From the IMG/VR virus record IMGVR_UViG_3300010371_000114, positions 1-23,872 of that record: DNA of 23,872 nt; one strand, written 5' to 3'. Both the position numbers and the translations under genes were made by a program. The stretch comes from a virus. This document shows positions 8,182-16,289 of the stretch, piece by piece; position 1 is the stretch's first letter, and the number at the start of each line of letters is the position of its first letter. The notes beneath the pieces are model-generated. The model was not told where the DNA came from, did not search any database, and worked only from the letters and a program-made list of their open reading frames with translations.

Positions 8182-11122
8182 GATGTCCTAAAATTACATG
8201 TCCTCGAATTTGTACATTTCCAAAAATACTTAATGGATTCGTAATTATTGGTGGAGGTGTTGTATTTACAACGGTAAAAGGTTGTGATGATGAAGAATAT
8301 GGATTACACCACACATCTGTAGCGGTAGTTTTTAATGTATGGCTACCATTTGATAAAGAAGTAGTACTCGCATTTAGAGTATAAGGGCTTGTTTGATCTG
8401 TACCAAAAGAATTATTTGAATTATCTACATAAAAATCTGTTTGGAATATTTGATTAGAAGTCAAAATTCCACTCAATGTAGCAGTAGCAGATACAATATT
8501 ATTACTAACATTTGGAGTACTTAATGACATGTTAGCTAAATTAGTTGGACATGTAGTGGAAATAGTATTATTACTCCATGTTTCATTCCATTTAATAGAA
8601 TTAGTTCCAGTATTTGGATTTCCATTTACTAAACTATTTGGATTATCCTGTTGGTCATGAAATGGAATACCAGTACTTCCTAAAGAATTACAAATATAAT
8701 TAAAATTAACAACACCATTTAAAGCTGATGATAATTGTATACCTGCTTGCATTTTTCCTTGAATTAGATAATTACCGGTAGCTACTGCATTTTCCCCCAT
8801 TAGTTCTACCGCTAAGGACATAAGATTATTATTAGAATCATTTCCAAAAATAATATTATTTCTAACAGTGGCGTTTTTTCCACCTATTTGGATACAACCT
8901 CCACTAGCAGAACTACATATTTGATTAGTCGAAAAATTATAATATTGTACTGGTAATGCTAAGGAAGTAAAAAATGTATTCCAATATGGATCCCATGGAT
9001 TATCGAACACATTTGATTCATCCATAAAACTAGTTTCCAATACTCCTCTAGGATTTTGAGAATAAGAACCTCCACAACCAGTAGGTCCTTGTATTTCCAT
9101 ACCCATACGATGAATAAAATTAAAATAATTATGATCAATTGATATATTAGATGTGGTATATCCATTTTCCAAACAAATTTTGAGACCTTGATTTACATGA
9201 TCAAAGGTATTATACGAAATATTAGTATTATCAAGTCCATAAAACCAAATACCTCCACCATTCGCACAATCAGGCCAATTTGTTTGACCATTACAACTTG
9301 CCCTGGTACTATTATTTGAAATTAAATTTTTAAAAGTATTGTGATCAATAGAACTATTTTTAAATCCTGTATCAGAACCAATTGCTACATTTTGTAAATT
9401 TGACCCACTACTACCAAACATATTTTGGATTGTATTTCCTCTAATTATCCAATTGGTTGGAGGATTAGATTTACTACCATCAAAAACTCCAATACCTCCT
9501 CCGTCTAATACAAATCCTTCAATAGTTGTGTAATTCGGAGGATTTGTCGTTAAAAATATTGAATGAATTACAGTTTCTGGAATATTAATTTGTACAGTTT
9601 TAGGAACTGCGACCATATAGGTAATATGATCGGCTGATTTTAAATTTAAACTGGAACTTATTTTATATGTACCAGAATCAAAAACCAATGTATCACCAGA
9701 AACTAAAGAATTTATTGCATTTTGCAAATGGGTTGTATCATCTGTAGTTCCATTTCCCACTGCACCAAAAGAACTAGTATGTTTAGCTCCGGAAGGTATT
9801 GTATAACTTGTTGGAGGATTTGAATTTCCATTTTCACATTGATTCGGAACTGGACCAGTTCCGCCTCCACCCTGGTCGCCGCCATTAGAAATTGTTCCTA
9901 CAATAAAATCAGTTGATGTAACAGTTTGCGAGGTAGAACTACTTGTATTCAATGATATTCCCAATTGAGCTACATTTATCGCATAAATGTATTGTGATTT
10001 TTGAATAAAATTAATACCATCAGAAGATGTTAAACAAGAAAAAGTATTACCGCTTCTTTTCATTTGTAACCAATAAAATGATGCTGATCCTAAGGTAGTA
10101 CCTTGATCTACAGATGTTCCTGTAGATCCATTAACATATCCGGACCAAGTTACCACACCGCTACCAAAATTATCAATTTCACATCTAGCAAAATGTGTAA
10201 AATCTTGAATTGCCTCAAGACCTTGACCTTGGCCTGTACCAGGACTACTAGTTAATTTGGTCGTAATTGTAAAATCAGTATTGGGGGATGCTTGGATAGC
10301 AATTAATCCATTATTCCCAGAAGTCCATCCGTCATGAGGACTATTTGAAGGAATTGATAAATTTAATGCTCCACTTCCAAAACTCATGGTGCCACCACCA
10401 GGTACATCCATTTTTTGCCACATAGAAGTTAAAGAAGAATCATTGAAAAAATGGTCTGTAATTACAATAGGTCTAAAATAATCAAATTTTGCGGTATAAG
10501 CTGGTGAATTTGCTACCGTTGAATTAAAATTATATGCATATAAACCAATATTATCTGAAGTAATTGGTATAGAAGAACTACTTCCTAAAAGAGTATAATT
10601 TGTACCATCTGTAGAATAATTTGCTGTATAAGTATTTCCTAATTTTTGAAATCTCAAATATATGACACTTGGCGGAGAAAATCCAGTGGTTTGAAAAACT
10701 TGTGTTTGGACCCCATTTACAACATAATTCCAAGAGATATGAACATTACCATCTGTACCATTATCACTTCCAAATTCAAATCGGATATAATGATTAATAT
10801 CCTGGATGATCATAATTCCAGCTCCAATAAATTTAGAGTTGGAAATAGAATCAATTTTTGTTTCCACAAAAAAATCATTTTGACCAATATTTTGCATAAT
10901 TCTAACAGAATTATTACCACCTACAAAAGCATCATTATTTGTGCCACCTGCTAAAGTCATAACTAGTTCACCATTCGAAACATTAATTGATTCATTTGTA
11001 TTTTTAGTTTGTGTCCACACACTACTATTCAACGGAGATGAAAAATCATCAGATGTAACCAAATTACCAGCAAATGTAATATTGGTTAGGATAAAAATAA
11101 AAAAGAAAATTCTATAAAACAT
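8177..11122 (-). CDS. Secreted-type multidomain beta-helix protein with two lectin-like domains and an Ig-like domain (981 aa)
   Basis: The largest gene of the window. It starts with a signal-peptide-like segment (MFYRIFFFIFILTNITFA, then GNLV; TFA fits the -3/-1 rule). Residues about 22-220 and 221-410 are two related beta-sandwich units of the DUF1349/concanavalin-like type: the first begins DDFSSPLNSSVW, the second DHFFNDSSLTSMW, and both have a GNTYTANYSTDGTNY or GNTFSCLTSSDGINF strand pair. A Gly/Pro linker follows. Then comes a pectate-lyase-type right-handed beta-helix (SSFGAVGNGTTDDTTHLQNAI near 449-469, followed by many N-x-x-x-N-x-F/I turns) to about residue 860. An Ig-like domain (about 870-955, with TDFYVDNS and SNGSHTLKTTATD) closes it. 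The likely role is binding and perhaps cleaving polysaccharide outside the cell; no catalytic residues can be assigned. It starts only 6 bases after the upstream gene and is probably co-transcribed with it. Confidence 0.88.
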   Translation of the reverse strand: MFYRIFFFIFILTNITFAGNLVTSDDFSSPLNSSVWTQTKNTNESINVSNGELVMTLAGGTNNDAFVGGNNSVRIMQNIGQNDFFVETKIDSISNSKFIGAGIMIIQDINHYIRFEFGSDNGTDGNVHISWNYVVNGVQTQVFQTTGFSPPSVIYLRFQKLGNTYTANYSTDGTNYTLLGSSSSIPITSDNIGLYAYNFNSTVANSPAYTAKFDYFRPIVITDHFFNDSSLTSMWQKMDVPGGGTMSFGSGALNLSIPSNSPHDGWTSGNNGLIAIQASPNTDFTITTKLTSSPGTGQGQGLEAIQDFTHFARCEIDNFGSGVVTWSGYVNGSTGTSVDQGTTLGSASFYWLQMKRSGNTFSCLTSSDGINFIQKSQYIYAINVAQLGISLNTSSSTSQTVTSTDFIVGTISNGGDQGGGGTGPVPNQCENGNSNPPTSYTIPSGAKHTSSFGAVGNGTTDDTTHLQNAINSLVSGDTLVFDSGTYKISSSLNLKSADHITYMVAVPKTVQINIPETVIHSIFLTTNPPNYTTIEGFVLDGGGIGVFDGSKSNPPTNWIIRGNTIQNMFGSSGSNLQNVAIGSDTGFKNSSIDHNTFKNLISNNSTRASCNGQTNWPDCANGGGIWFYGLDNTNISYNTFDHVNQGLKICLENGYTTSNISIDHNYFNFIHRMGMEIQGPTGCGGSYSQNPRGVLETSFMDESNVFDNPWDPYWNTFFTSLALPVQYYNFSTNQICSSASGGCIQIGGKNATVRNNIIFGNDSNNNLMSLAVELMGENAVATGNYLIQGKMQAGIQLSSALNGVVNFNYICNSLGSTGIPFHDQQDNPNSLVNGNPNTGTNSIKWNETWSNNTISTTCPTNLANMSLSTPNVSNNIVSATATLSGILTSNQIFQTDFYVDNSNNSFGTDQTSPYTLNASTTSLSNGSHTLKTTATDVWCNPYSSSSQPFTVVNTTPPPIITNPLSIFGNVQIRGHVILGHQ

Positions 11123-11128
11123 TTCGGA

Positions 11129-13177
11129 TTATTGTGGTAAAGTAACGGTTGTATCACTTGCTAATCCATTAGTTGGCTTAACAGTCAAAGTATGTCCACC
11201 AGTTGATTCTTTAAGTAAAACTTGACCTGTGGCACTTCCTCCGGAATTTAATCCAACAGGAGAATTAACTGTTCCATCTGTATTTAAAACACAAACAAAT
11301 AAACTGCTACTAACTTTATCTACCCATATACCAGTTCCTGATGCCACTGGTGAACCTAAATTACAACCAGCATCATAAACCCAAACATGTGATCCTTGCT
11401 TCATTCCTGATAACATTGAAAATGGTATTTCCATATTCTTTAACAAATATGTATTACCAAATGTTGATACTGGTGTTCCAGAAGATGTCCAATATACCCA
11501 AGCTGAAGGATATAATCCTGTAGTATTGGAATCATATGTTGTATAAGTAGTTGAATCCATAGCCACTGTAATATTATTACCACTTATAGCAATTACAGTA
11601 GGACATTGACCATTTGCTTGTGTCATACCTTGAATACCTAACAGACACAATTTTGCTCCAACAGTAATTGCTGAATCTGTACCAGAAATTGTTACCACTG
11701 CAGGATTAGCCTTTGTTATGTTAGTAACTCCAATATTATTATTACTACCCACAATTCCTATTGGAATTTGCCAACCACTTCCTAAAAAATTATCTTCTAA
11801 AATTTCAGTAAAACTACTTGAGGTTCCAGCATCGATAGTTACACAAGTCGCCATCGGTTGACCCAAAAATAAACCACTTACAGGAGTTCCACCACTACCT
11901 GTTAGTTGATTGGAAACACAACCATTTCTATAAAACTTATTTCCTCCAGTAGTACTACCCGCACCTAATTGGAATCCTAATGGTGTATTAATTGCCCAAT
12001 TATCATGAGCAATTGCTCCTTCAAAATGACCACACCAATTTGTTCCACCATAACAAGTGTTGTTATAAATTTGATCAGGAATACCTATTAATCGTAAACT
12101 TTGATTAGTTGAAGAAAATCCAGCGGAAGCATATAATTGATTATCGTGACAACGATTTCCAAAACCACCTTCTTCAGAACAATAGAAATTATCTCTTGAA
12201 AACCATATTTGATTATCATGGACATCATTAAATGCAGTATTTTCTCCTACTCTAATACCAGACCATTGAGTATTATCAATTATATTATGAGCTACTTCAC
12301 AATTCCAAATTTGATATAACAAAATTCCATTTCCAAATTGTCCTGTACCATTAAAAGCATCAGTAATGTTTCTAATGTTATTTCCTTCTATAAAACAATA
12401 TCCTGGTTTTGAATTAGAACTACCACCAGAATTTTCCATAACAATAGCATTATCCTGAGGTCCGGTAATATCATTATTCTGGATTCTGACAATTCGATTA
12501 GTAGAACCACCCATATCTACAAATGCAAATGTTCCTGTTGGTCCATCACCAACTGTATTTTTTTGGATTGTTACTGATGATTGGAAAACCTGAATATCTC
12601 TAACTAAATTACCAGTGCTACCTGCAAATCTAAATACATCATCTTGTATCGTAATTGAAGAGGACTGGTTAATATTAATCAAAGGAGAGGATGAATTTAC
12701 TGAATTTCCATTGATTGTACAACCAATAATACCAGCAAAAAACGAACCGGTATTAACTTTAAACATTGAAGTTGTAGTACCACTAGATAAATGAATAAAA
12801 CCAGAATTATTTGAATGATTATTACAAATAATTAAAGTATTTGATGGTATTGATACATTATCAATTGCTAAAATACAATTTGATGGAAGATAAACAATAT
12901 TAGCAGCATTCATTGCATTTACTAATGATTGGCTATTATTAGTAGTGCTATCATTACAAACTGGTAATACATTATTCGAATTTTTCCATTCTGTTATAAA
13001 GGTTGTTTGTTGATTCTTTGTTTGCTGGGAAAGAACTCCACCATTGGCTCCTTGACTAGGTGTATAAAAAATAGATCCAGGAGTAGCGGATTGACCAGAG
13101 TTTGGATTATAAGTTGCAAATATTGGTGAAACAAACAAAAATATTGAACAAACAATTGAAAAAAACTTTTTTACCAT
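11129..13177 (-). CDS. Beta-helix fibre-like protein with signal peptide (682 aa)
   Basis: The N-terminus MVKKFFSIVCSIFLFVSPIF followed by Ala-Thr reads as a signal peptide cleaved after Ala21. From about residue 70 to 470 the chain has the short Asn-rich rungs of a right-handed parallel beta-helix (for example DNTQWSGIRVGENTAFNDVH and FGNRCHDNQLYAS). This fold is common in phage tailspikes and polysaccharide lyases. The C-terminus is a beta-rich segment that stops at GGHTLTVKPTNGLASDTTVT followed by LPQ. In many fibres this TLP element continues into a longer domain, so the end may be shortened. A GATAAATA late box at 13191-13198 lies immediately upstream, with a predicted leader of 8 bases and no Shine-Dalgarno. 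The next gene follows after 6 bases, suggesting a two-gene transcript. Binding or degradation of host surface glycans is an inference from fold only. Confidence 0.86.
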   Translation of the reverse strand: MVKKFFSIVCSIFLFVSPIFATYNPNSGQSATPGSIFYTPSQGANGGVLSQQTKNQQTTFITEWKNSNNVLPVCNDSTTNNSQSLVNAMNAANIVYLPSNCILAIDNVSIPSNTLIICNNHSNNSGFIHLSSGTTTSMFKVNTGSFFAGIIGCTINGNSVNSSSPLININQSSSITIQDDVFRFAGSTGNLVRDIQVFQSSVTIQKNTVGDGPTGTFAFVDMGGSTNRIVRIQNNDITGPQDNAIVMENSGGSSNSKPGYCFIEGNNIRNITDAFNGTGQFGNGILLYQIWNCEVAHNIIDNTQWSGIRVGENTAFNDVHDNQIWFSRDNFYCSEEGGFGNRCHDNQLYASAGFSSTNQSLRLIGIPDQIYNNTCYGGTNWCGHFEGAIAHDNWAINTPLGFQLGAGSTTGGNKFYRNGCVSNQLTGSGGTPVSGLFLGQPMATCVTIDAGTSSSFTEILEDNFLGSGWQIPIGIVGSNNNIGVTNITKANPAVVTISGTDSAITVGAKLCLLGIQGMTQANGQCPTVIAISGNNITVAMDSTTYTTYDSNTTGLYPSAWVYWTSSGTPVSTFGNTYLLKNMEIPFSMLSGMKQGSHVWVYDAGCNLGSPVASGTGIWVDKVSSSLFVCVLNTDGTVNSPVGLNSGGSATGQVLLKESTGGHTLTVKPTNGLASDTTVTLPQ

Positions 13178-13190
13178 ATGGTTTCTATAC

Positions 13191-13198
13191 TATTTATC
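13191..13198 (-). promoter_or_regulatory. Late promoter GATAAATA of the 682-aa gene
   Basis: GATAAATA on the minus strand (7 of 8 with TATAAATA). The same octamer occurs before the 795-residue gene and the 122-residue gene. It forms a dyad with GATAAATC on the plus strand two bases away, so the spot could fire in both directions. Confidence 0.65.
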
Positions 13199-13200
13199 TT

Positions 13201-13208
13201 GATAAATC
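13201..13208 (+). promoter_or_regulatory. Possible late promoter GATAAATC for the plus-strand small genes
   Basis: The plus-strand half of the dyad at 13191-13208 reads GATAAATC (6 of 8 with TATAAATA). It would start transcription about 30 bases before ATG 13244, leaving room for the AGAAGG ribosome site at 13233-13238. No sigma-70 promoter is evident here. Confidence 0.4.
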
Positions 13209-13243
13209 ATTCTGAAAAATAGTAAAATAAAAAGAAGGTAAAG

Positions 13244-13531
13244 ATGAAAAAAATCTCTTTTTTTAGTATTTTGATATTATTTGTCTTTGGAATAGGCTAT
13301 TATATATGTACAAATCCACCGGCGCCAAAAGGAATGTATTGGTTAAAAGTTAAAAATAATTATATAGAAGCTGGAGATTTGTTTTATGGTAATATCCATG
13401 TAGCAGCATATTTAGATAAGGAAGTATGGTGCCAGGTAACAAATCATTATACGAAGTATAAATTTAATATTCAAGCAAAATGGTTGGCTAGGCAATGCGG
13501 ACAAAAATATCTAAAAAATCTGGCTAAATAA
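13244..13531 (+). CDS. Small membrane-anchored or exported protein of unknown function (95 aa)
   Basis: A 95-residue protein on the opposite strand from its neighbours, with a good ribosome site (AGAAGG, 5-base gap). The N-terminus MKKISFFSILILFVFGIGYY is a signal anchor or uncleaved signal peptide. It is followed by PPAPKGMYWLK and a basic, probably extracytoplasmic domain with two further Cys (in VWCQV and RQCGQK) that could pair after export. The PAP-x-G-x-x-W motif directly after the membrane segment recurs in the 242-residue protein at 20791. It resembles the segment after the membrane anchor of TraF-type signal peptidases, but no catalytic Ser is present. With the next tiny gene it forms a plus-strand pair inside the late cluster. 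A lysis (spanin-like) or envelope function is possible but unproven. Confidence 0.75.
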   Translation: MKKISFFSILILFVFGIGYYICTNPPAPKGMYWLKVKNNYIEAGDLFYGNIHVAAYLDKEVWCQVTNHYTKYKFNIQAKWLARQCGQKYLKNLAK

Positions 13532-13549
13532 AAAAAACAAAAATTTAGA

Positions 13550-13601
13550 GTGAAACTTTCGTACTAGTAGTATAGTCTAAAAATTGTGAAAGCATGTACT
13601 A
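13550..13601 (+). repeat. Direct repeat GTGAAA-N4/5-GTACTA between the two small genes
   Basis: GTGAAA-CTTTC-GTACTA at 13550-13566 is echoed by GTGAAA-GCAT-GTACTA at 13586-13601. The second copy is part of the hairpin at 13581-13616. Its role is unknown; a protein binding site or paired RNA structures are both possible. Confidence 0.4.
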
Positions 13602-13616
13602 TTACTTTCACAATTT
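13581..13616 (+). other. 12-bp perfect hairpin in the gap between two small secreted genes
   Basis: AAATTGTGAAAG (13581-13592) pairs perfectly with CTTTCACAATTT (13605-13616) around a 12-base loop. No T-run follows on either strand, so it is not a standard terminator. It lies 24 bases before the proposed TTG start of the next gene and could slow transcription, protect the 3' end of the first message or regulate the second. Confidence 0.55.
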
Positions 13617-13640
13617 AAATCAATAAGGATTATACAAATT

Positions 13641-13790
13641 TTGAAAAACTTCGTTTTGTTGTTTTGTTTTGCTTTAGGATTGACGATTTTACCACAAGCC
13701 AGAAAAGGACCTTATATTCAAGGAACACCTTATCCAATTCCACAAGGACCTACTTTACCTCAACCACACCAACCAATTCCACGTAAGTAA
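13641..13790 (+). CDS. Tiny secreted proline-rich peptide (49 aa, TTG start)
   Basis: An open frame of 49 residues with a TTG start at 13641 and AAGG at 13625-13628 (12-base gap, somewhat long). Residues 1-20 (MKNFVLLFCFALGLTILPQA) form a good signal peptide with a cleavage site after Ala20. The predicted mature peptide of 29 residues is basic and proline-rich (RKGPYIQGTPYPIPQG..., ending QPIPRK). No ATG is available in frame. No lipobox is present; the single Cys lies inside the hydrophobic core. The gene ends 22 bases before a strong terminator. A small, proline-rich exported protein after a single-pass membrane protein recalls the Rz/Rz1 layout, but the lipidated Cys of Rz1 is missing. A proline-rich antimicrobial-type peptide is another reading. 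Both are inference. Confidence 0.55.
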   Translation: MKNFVLLFCFALGLTILPQARKGPYIQGTPYPIPQGPTLPQPHQPIPRK

Positions 13791-13811
13791 AATATTTTTT
13801 TTTTTCAAAAT

Positions 13812-13842
13812 AAAAAAGGTACCAAAATAAGGTACCTTTTTT
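13812..13842. terminator. Bidirectional rho-independent terminator
   Basis: A perfect 12-bp stem (AAAAAAGGTACC at 13812-13823 with GGTACCTTTTTT at 13831-13842) and a 7-base loop. A-runs and T-runs are built in, so it works on both strands. It lies between the convergent ends of the 49-residue gene (plus) and the 795-residue gene (minus). Confidence 0.88.
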
Positions 13843-13846
13843 ATTT

Positions 13847-16234
13847 TTAATAAGATTTAAACATTACACTATTCATATCCTGGGTAATACCAGTATCTTT
13901 AATACTAGATTTTTGTACCATTACTCCGATATACCATTGAGCAGTTGTATCTAACGTAACAGCGGTAGAATTATTATCATTCAATATTGTTGGAGATCCA
14001 CCTGCCGTGGTCGCGGCTATCAATGTTCCATGACAAATTAATGTTCCTGTTGATCCTGTTGTGGCCACTTGACAACCAGCATTTATATTCCAAGAATTTG
14101 TATAAGGATTACCAGTGGAACCTACTGTAGCTGTAGTCCATGTTGCTAAAATTTTTCTTGTGGATCCACAAGTATTGGAATCACATGCATTAAGTGTAAA
14201 AGTTAATGTTGTGCCAGTTTCATCGGCATTTGTAGTATATGTTCCACCACCTTTATAATCAAATTCCTGATTTACATAATTTAAAACGCCAGTTGTAGTC
14301 AACGCAGTGGCTAACATCATTGGAGTAGTTACTTCATGTAATTGGGTTACAGGAACCGTTCCAAAATAATTTCTTTTTGATGATGAAATGTTTAAATAAC
14401 CTGAAGGATCATGATACGCTGCAATAGCTTGACCAGAAGAATAAAAATCTTCAACCCGATTAGTACCTTGATATGCATATGGTAAGAAATTAGGATCACC
14501 TAAAACATTAATACCATAATCACCACCAACGCATTGACCACCTTGTATATGAATTTGTACGGCATTCATTAAAGCTATACAAGCCTTACCTGATCCTGTA
14601 GGAATACCTGAAATAGCAGGATTGATAATTGAAAAACTTTGACCTTCTGTATAAATACCATAACGTCCAGCGGTTTCATTACCTGAAGGAATTAAAGTGA
14701 TATTTTTTGGTCTACCACCAGATTCAGCATAAAAGTGATAACCATCAACTGTAGCGGCATCACAAGCAGTACCAAGAAACGCAGAATATTGTAAATCACC
14801 AATATTATAACAATGATTTCCTGGTGCATCTCCATATGTTGAAATAAAATTAGTAGATGTTGATGGTCCGGTAACCGAAAACGAATTTTGTATGGAATTA
14901 TTTGCTCGGTCACCAATAATATAAGAATTGATTGGATTAACTAAATGCTCACCATCTTCAAATCCATAAATTTGATTACCTGATAAATGCAAAATTGCTG
15001 TATCACTTGTACCATCAATCCAAATACCGTGACCGGTAGTTCTAGTTGCTAAAACACCATCTGTAATATTCAAATTATCAATTTCAATATTCCGAGAACC
15101 AGAAAGAGTAGCTTTGGCATCAATAGCATCTGCCGTAGTTGATGTTTGTTTGATACCATTATCAGCAAAACCTGATCCAATAATTCTCTGATTTGATTTC
15201 ATTATTAAGGCTGAAGAAATCTTATAACAACCACCAGGAGCTCTCGGAAAATAAACAATAGGATATGTATTTAAAACAGCTTGAATTGCTGAAGTATCGT
15301 CGGTAGAACAATTACCTGTAACACCATGCATTAAAACATTTTCCGCAAAAATAGCGGATGTACTGGGAATCCAAGATGGGGTTCCAGGAGTAGTTCCATT
15401 ACCAATATCAATATAAAAACCAGGAACCGTAGTAGCATTACCAGCCACTCTAATTGGTGTTCCTCCAGCACTTGCACTAATACCATCTCCTGCCGAAGTC
15501 ATTGGATTTGTTAATCCAGTTCCTAATAATTGTTGTGTCCATGTATTAGTTGCTGTACATTCCCAGAGATTTTGCCCTGCTGTAGAAGTACTATTAAAAA
15601 ATAATTGACCAACACCACAAGTAGCAGGATTTGAAGAACCTGAATTTATTTTAATACCAACTGCTGAAAAATCTTGTAAACCAGATGTGTAAGTATTTGC
15701 TTGATTTGTTTTAACAACTGTCGCACCTAAAGACAATGCACCAAGAATCGTTTGCCAATTGGTTCCATCACTAACAATCATTAATCCTTGGCCTGTGGTT
15801 ACAGCCAAAGAAGATGCACCATTTATTGTTGATGTTGTTGGCGTAATTGTTACAGTACCAGCACCAACATTTTGGACATAAAAAGAAAAACCAGAAGTAA
15901 AACTTCCAGTTGCCTGTGGTAATGTAACCGAAATAGTACTGGCATTATTAAATGTAACTAACTTACCACAATCAGAAGAAGATACGGTATATGTGGTACC
16001 AGTTTGTGCATTCACTGTAATGGACAACTTTGTGGTTCCAGAACCACCTAAAGCAATTGATCCTGCACCAGAAACTCCACAACTACCATTTTCTGTAATA
16101 TTAGAACTGGAAAGAGATCCTGGACCTATACCACCAATAGTTTGATTTGTAATACCATTGATTGTAGCTGTTTGGGCTTTTAAAAAAGAAATAGATGATA
16201 ATAATATTAGTAGTGTGGAGAGCTTTTTTACCAT
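13847..16234 (-). CDS. Modular fibre and beta-helix (pectate-lyase-3-like) protein with signal peptide (795 aa)
   Basis: Residues 1-20 (MVKKLSTLLILLSSISFLKA, then Gln) are a signal peptide of classic form. Directly after it, ATINGITNQ is nearly the same as VTINGITNQ in the 749-residue neighbour. Residues about 70-165 form a beta domain (TYTVSSSDCGKLVTF, VTLPQATG, VSDGTNWQTIL) related to the C-terminus of the 485-residue protein. NQANTYTSGLQDFS at 177-190 is shared with that protein too. A Cys-flanked segment (ATCGVGQLFFNS... near 204-215) follows. Then a Pectate_lyase_3-type motif begins the beta-helix at about 303-340 (HGVTGNCSTDDTSAIQAVL, YFPRAPGGCYKIS). The last 150 residues are a separate beta-rich domain ending in VMFKSY. 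The late box GATAAATA is at 16249-16256 with a 9-base leader. The fold suggests glycan binding or cleavage; the active site cannot be named. Confidence 0.87.
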   Translation of the reverse strand: MVKKLSTLLILLSSISFLKAQTATINGITNQTIGGIGPGSLSSSNITENGSCGVSGAGSIALGGSGTTKLSITVNAQTGTTYTVSSSDCGKLVTFNNASTISVTLPQATGSFTSGFSFYVQNVGAGTVTITPTTSTINGASSLAVTTGQGLMIVSDGTNWQTILGALSLGATVVKTNQANTYTSGLQDFSAVGIKINSGSSNPATCGVGQLFFNSTSTAGQNLWECTATNTWTQQLLGTGLTNPMTSAGDGISASAGGTPIRVAGNATTVPGFYIDIGNGTTPGTPSWIPSTSAIFAENVLMHGVTGNCSTDDTSAIQAVLNTYPIVYFPRAPGGCYKISSALIMKSNQRIIGSGFADNGIKQTSTTADAIDAKATLSGSRNIEIDNLNITDGVLATRTTGHGIWIDGTSDTAILHLSGNQIYGFEDGEHLVNPINSYIIGDRANNSIQNSFSVTGPSTSTNFISTYGDAPGNHCYNIGDLQYSAFLGTACDAATVDGYHFYAESGGRPKNITLIPSGNETAGRYGIYTEGQSFSIINPAISGIPTGSGKACIALMNAVQIHIQGGQCVGGDYGINVLGDPNFLPYAYQGTNRVEDFYSSGQAIAAYHDPSGYLNISSSKRNYFGTVPVTQLHEVTTPMMLATALTTTGVLNYVNQEFDYKGGGTYTTNADETGTTLTFTLNACDSNTCGSTRKILATWTTATVGSTGNPYTNSWNINAGCQVATTGSTGTLICHGTLIAATTAGGSPTILNDNNSTAVTLDTTAQWYIGVMVQKSSIKDTGITQDMNSVMFKSY

Positions 16235-16248
16235 AGATTTTTCTTAAT

Positions 16249-16256
16249 TATTTATC
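16249..16256 (-). promoter_or_regulatory. Late promoter GATAAATA of the 795-aa gene
   Basis: GATAAATA on the minus strand, preceded by ATCAAA, as at 13191 (ATCAA before GATAAATA). The predicted start lies 9 bases before the ATG at 16234. It is the only obvious promoter in this 55-base gap. Confidence 0.6.
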
Positions 16257-16289
16257 TTTGATAAAATAATCAACAAAATAATCCCTTTA

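Noticed and set aside
10646-10954. Plus-strand frame of 102 residues inside the 981-residue gene
   Set aside because: Lies fully opposite a well-supported beta-sandwich coding region and has no ribosome site; an antisense shadow.
13244-13531. TraF-type signal peptidase identity for the 95-residue protein
   Set aside because: The segment after the anchor looks similar, but there is no catalytic Ser or Lys box and the protein is too short.
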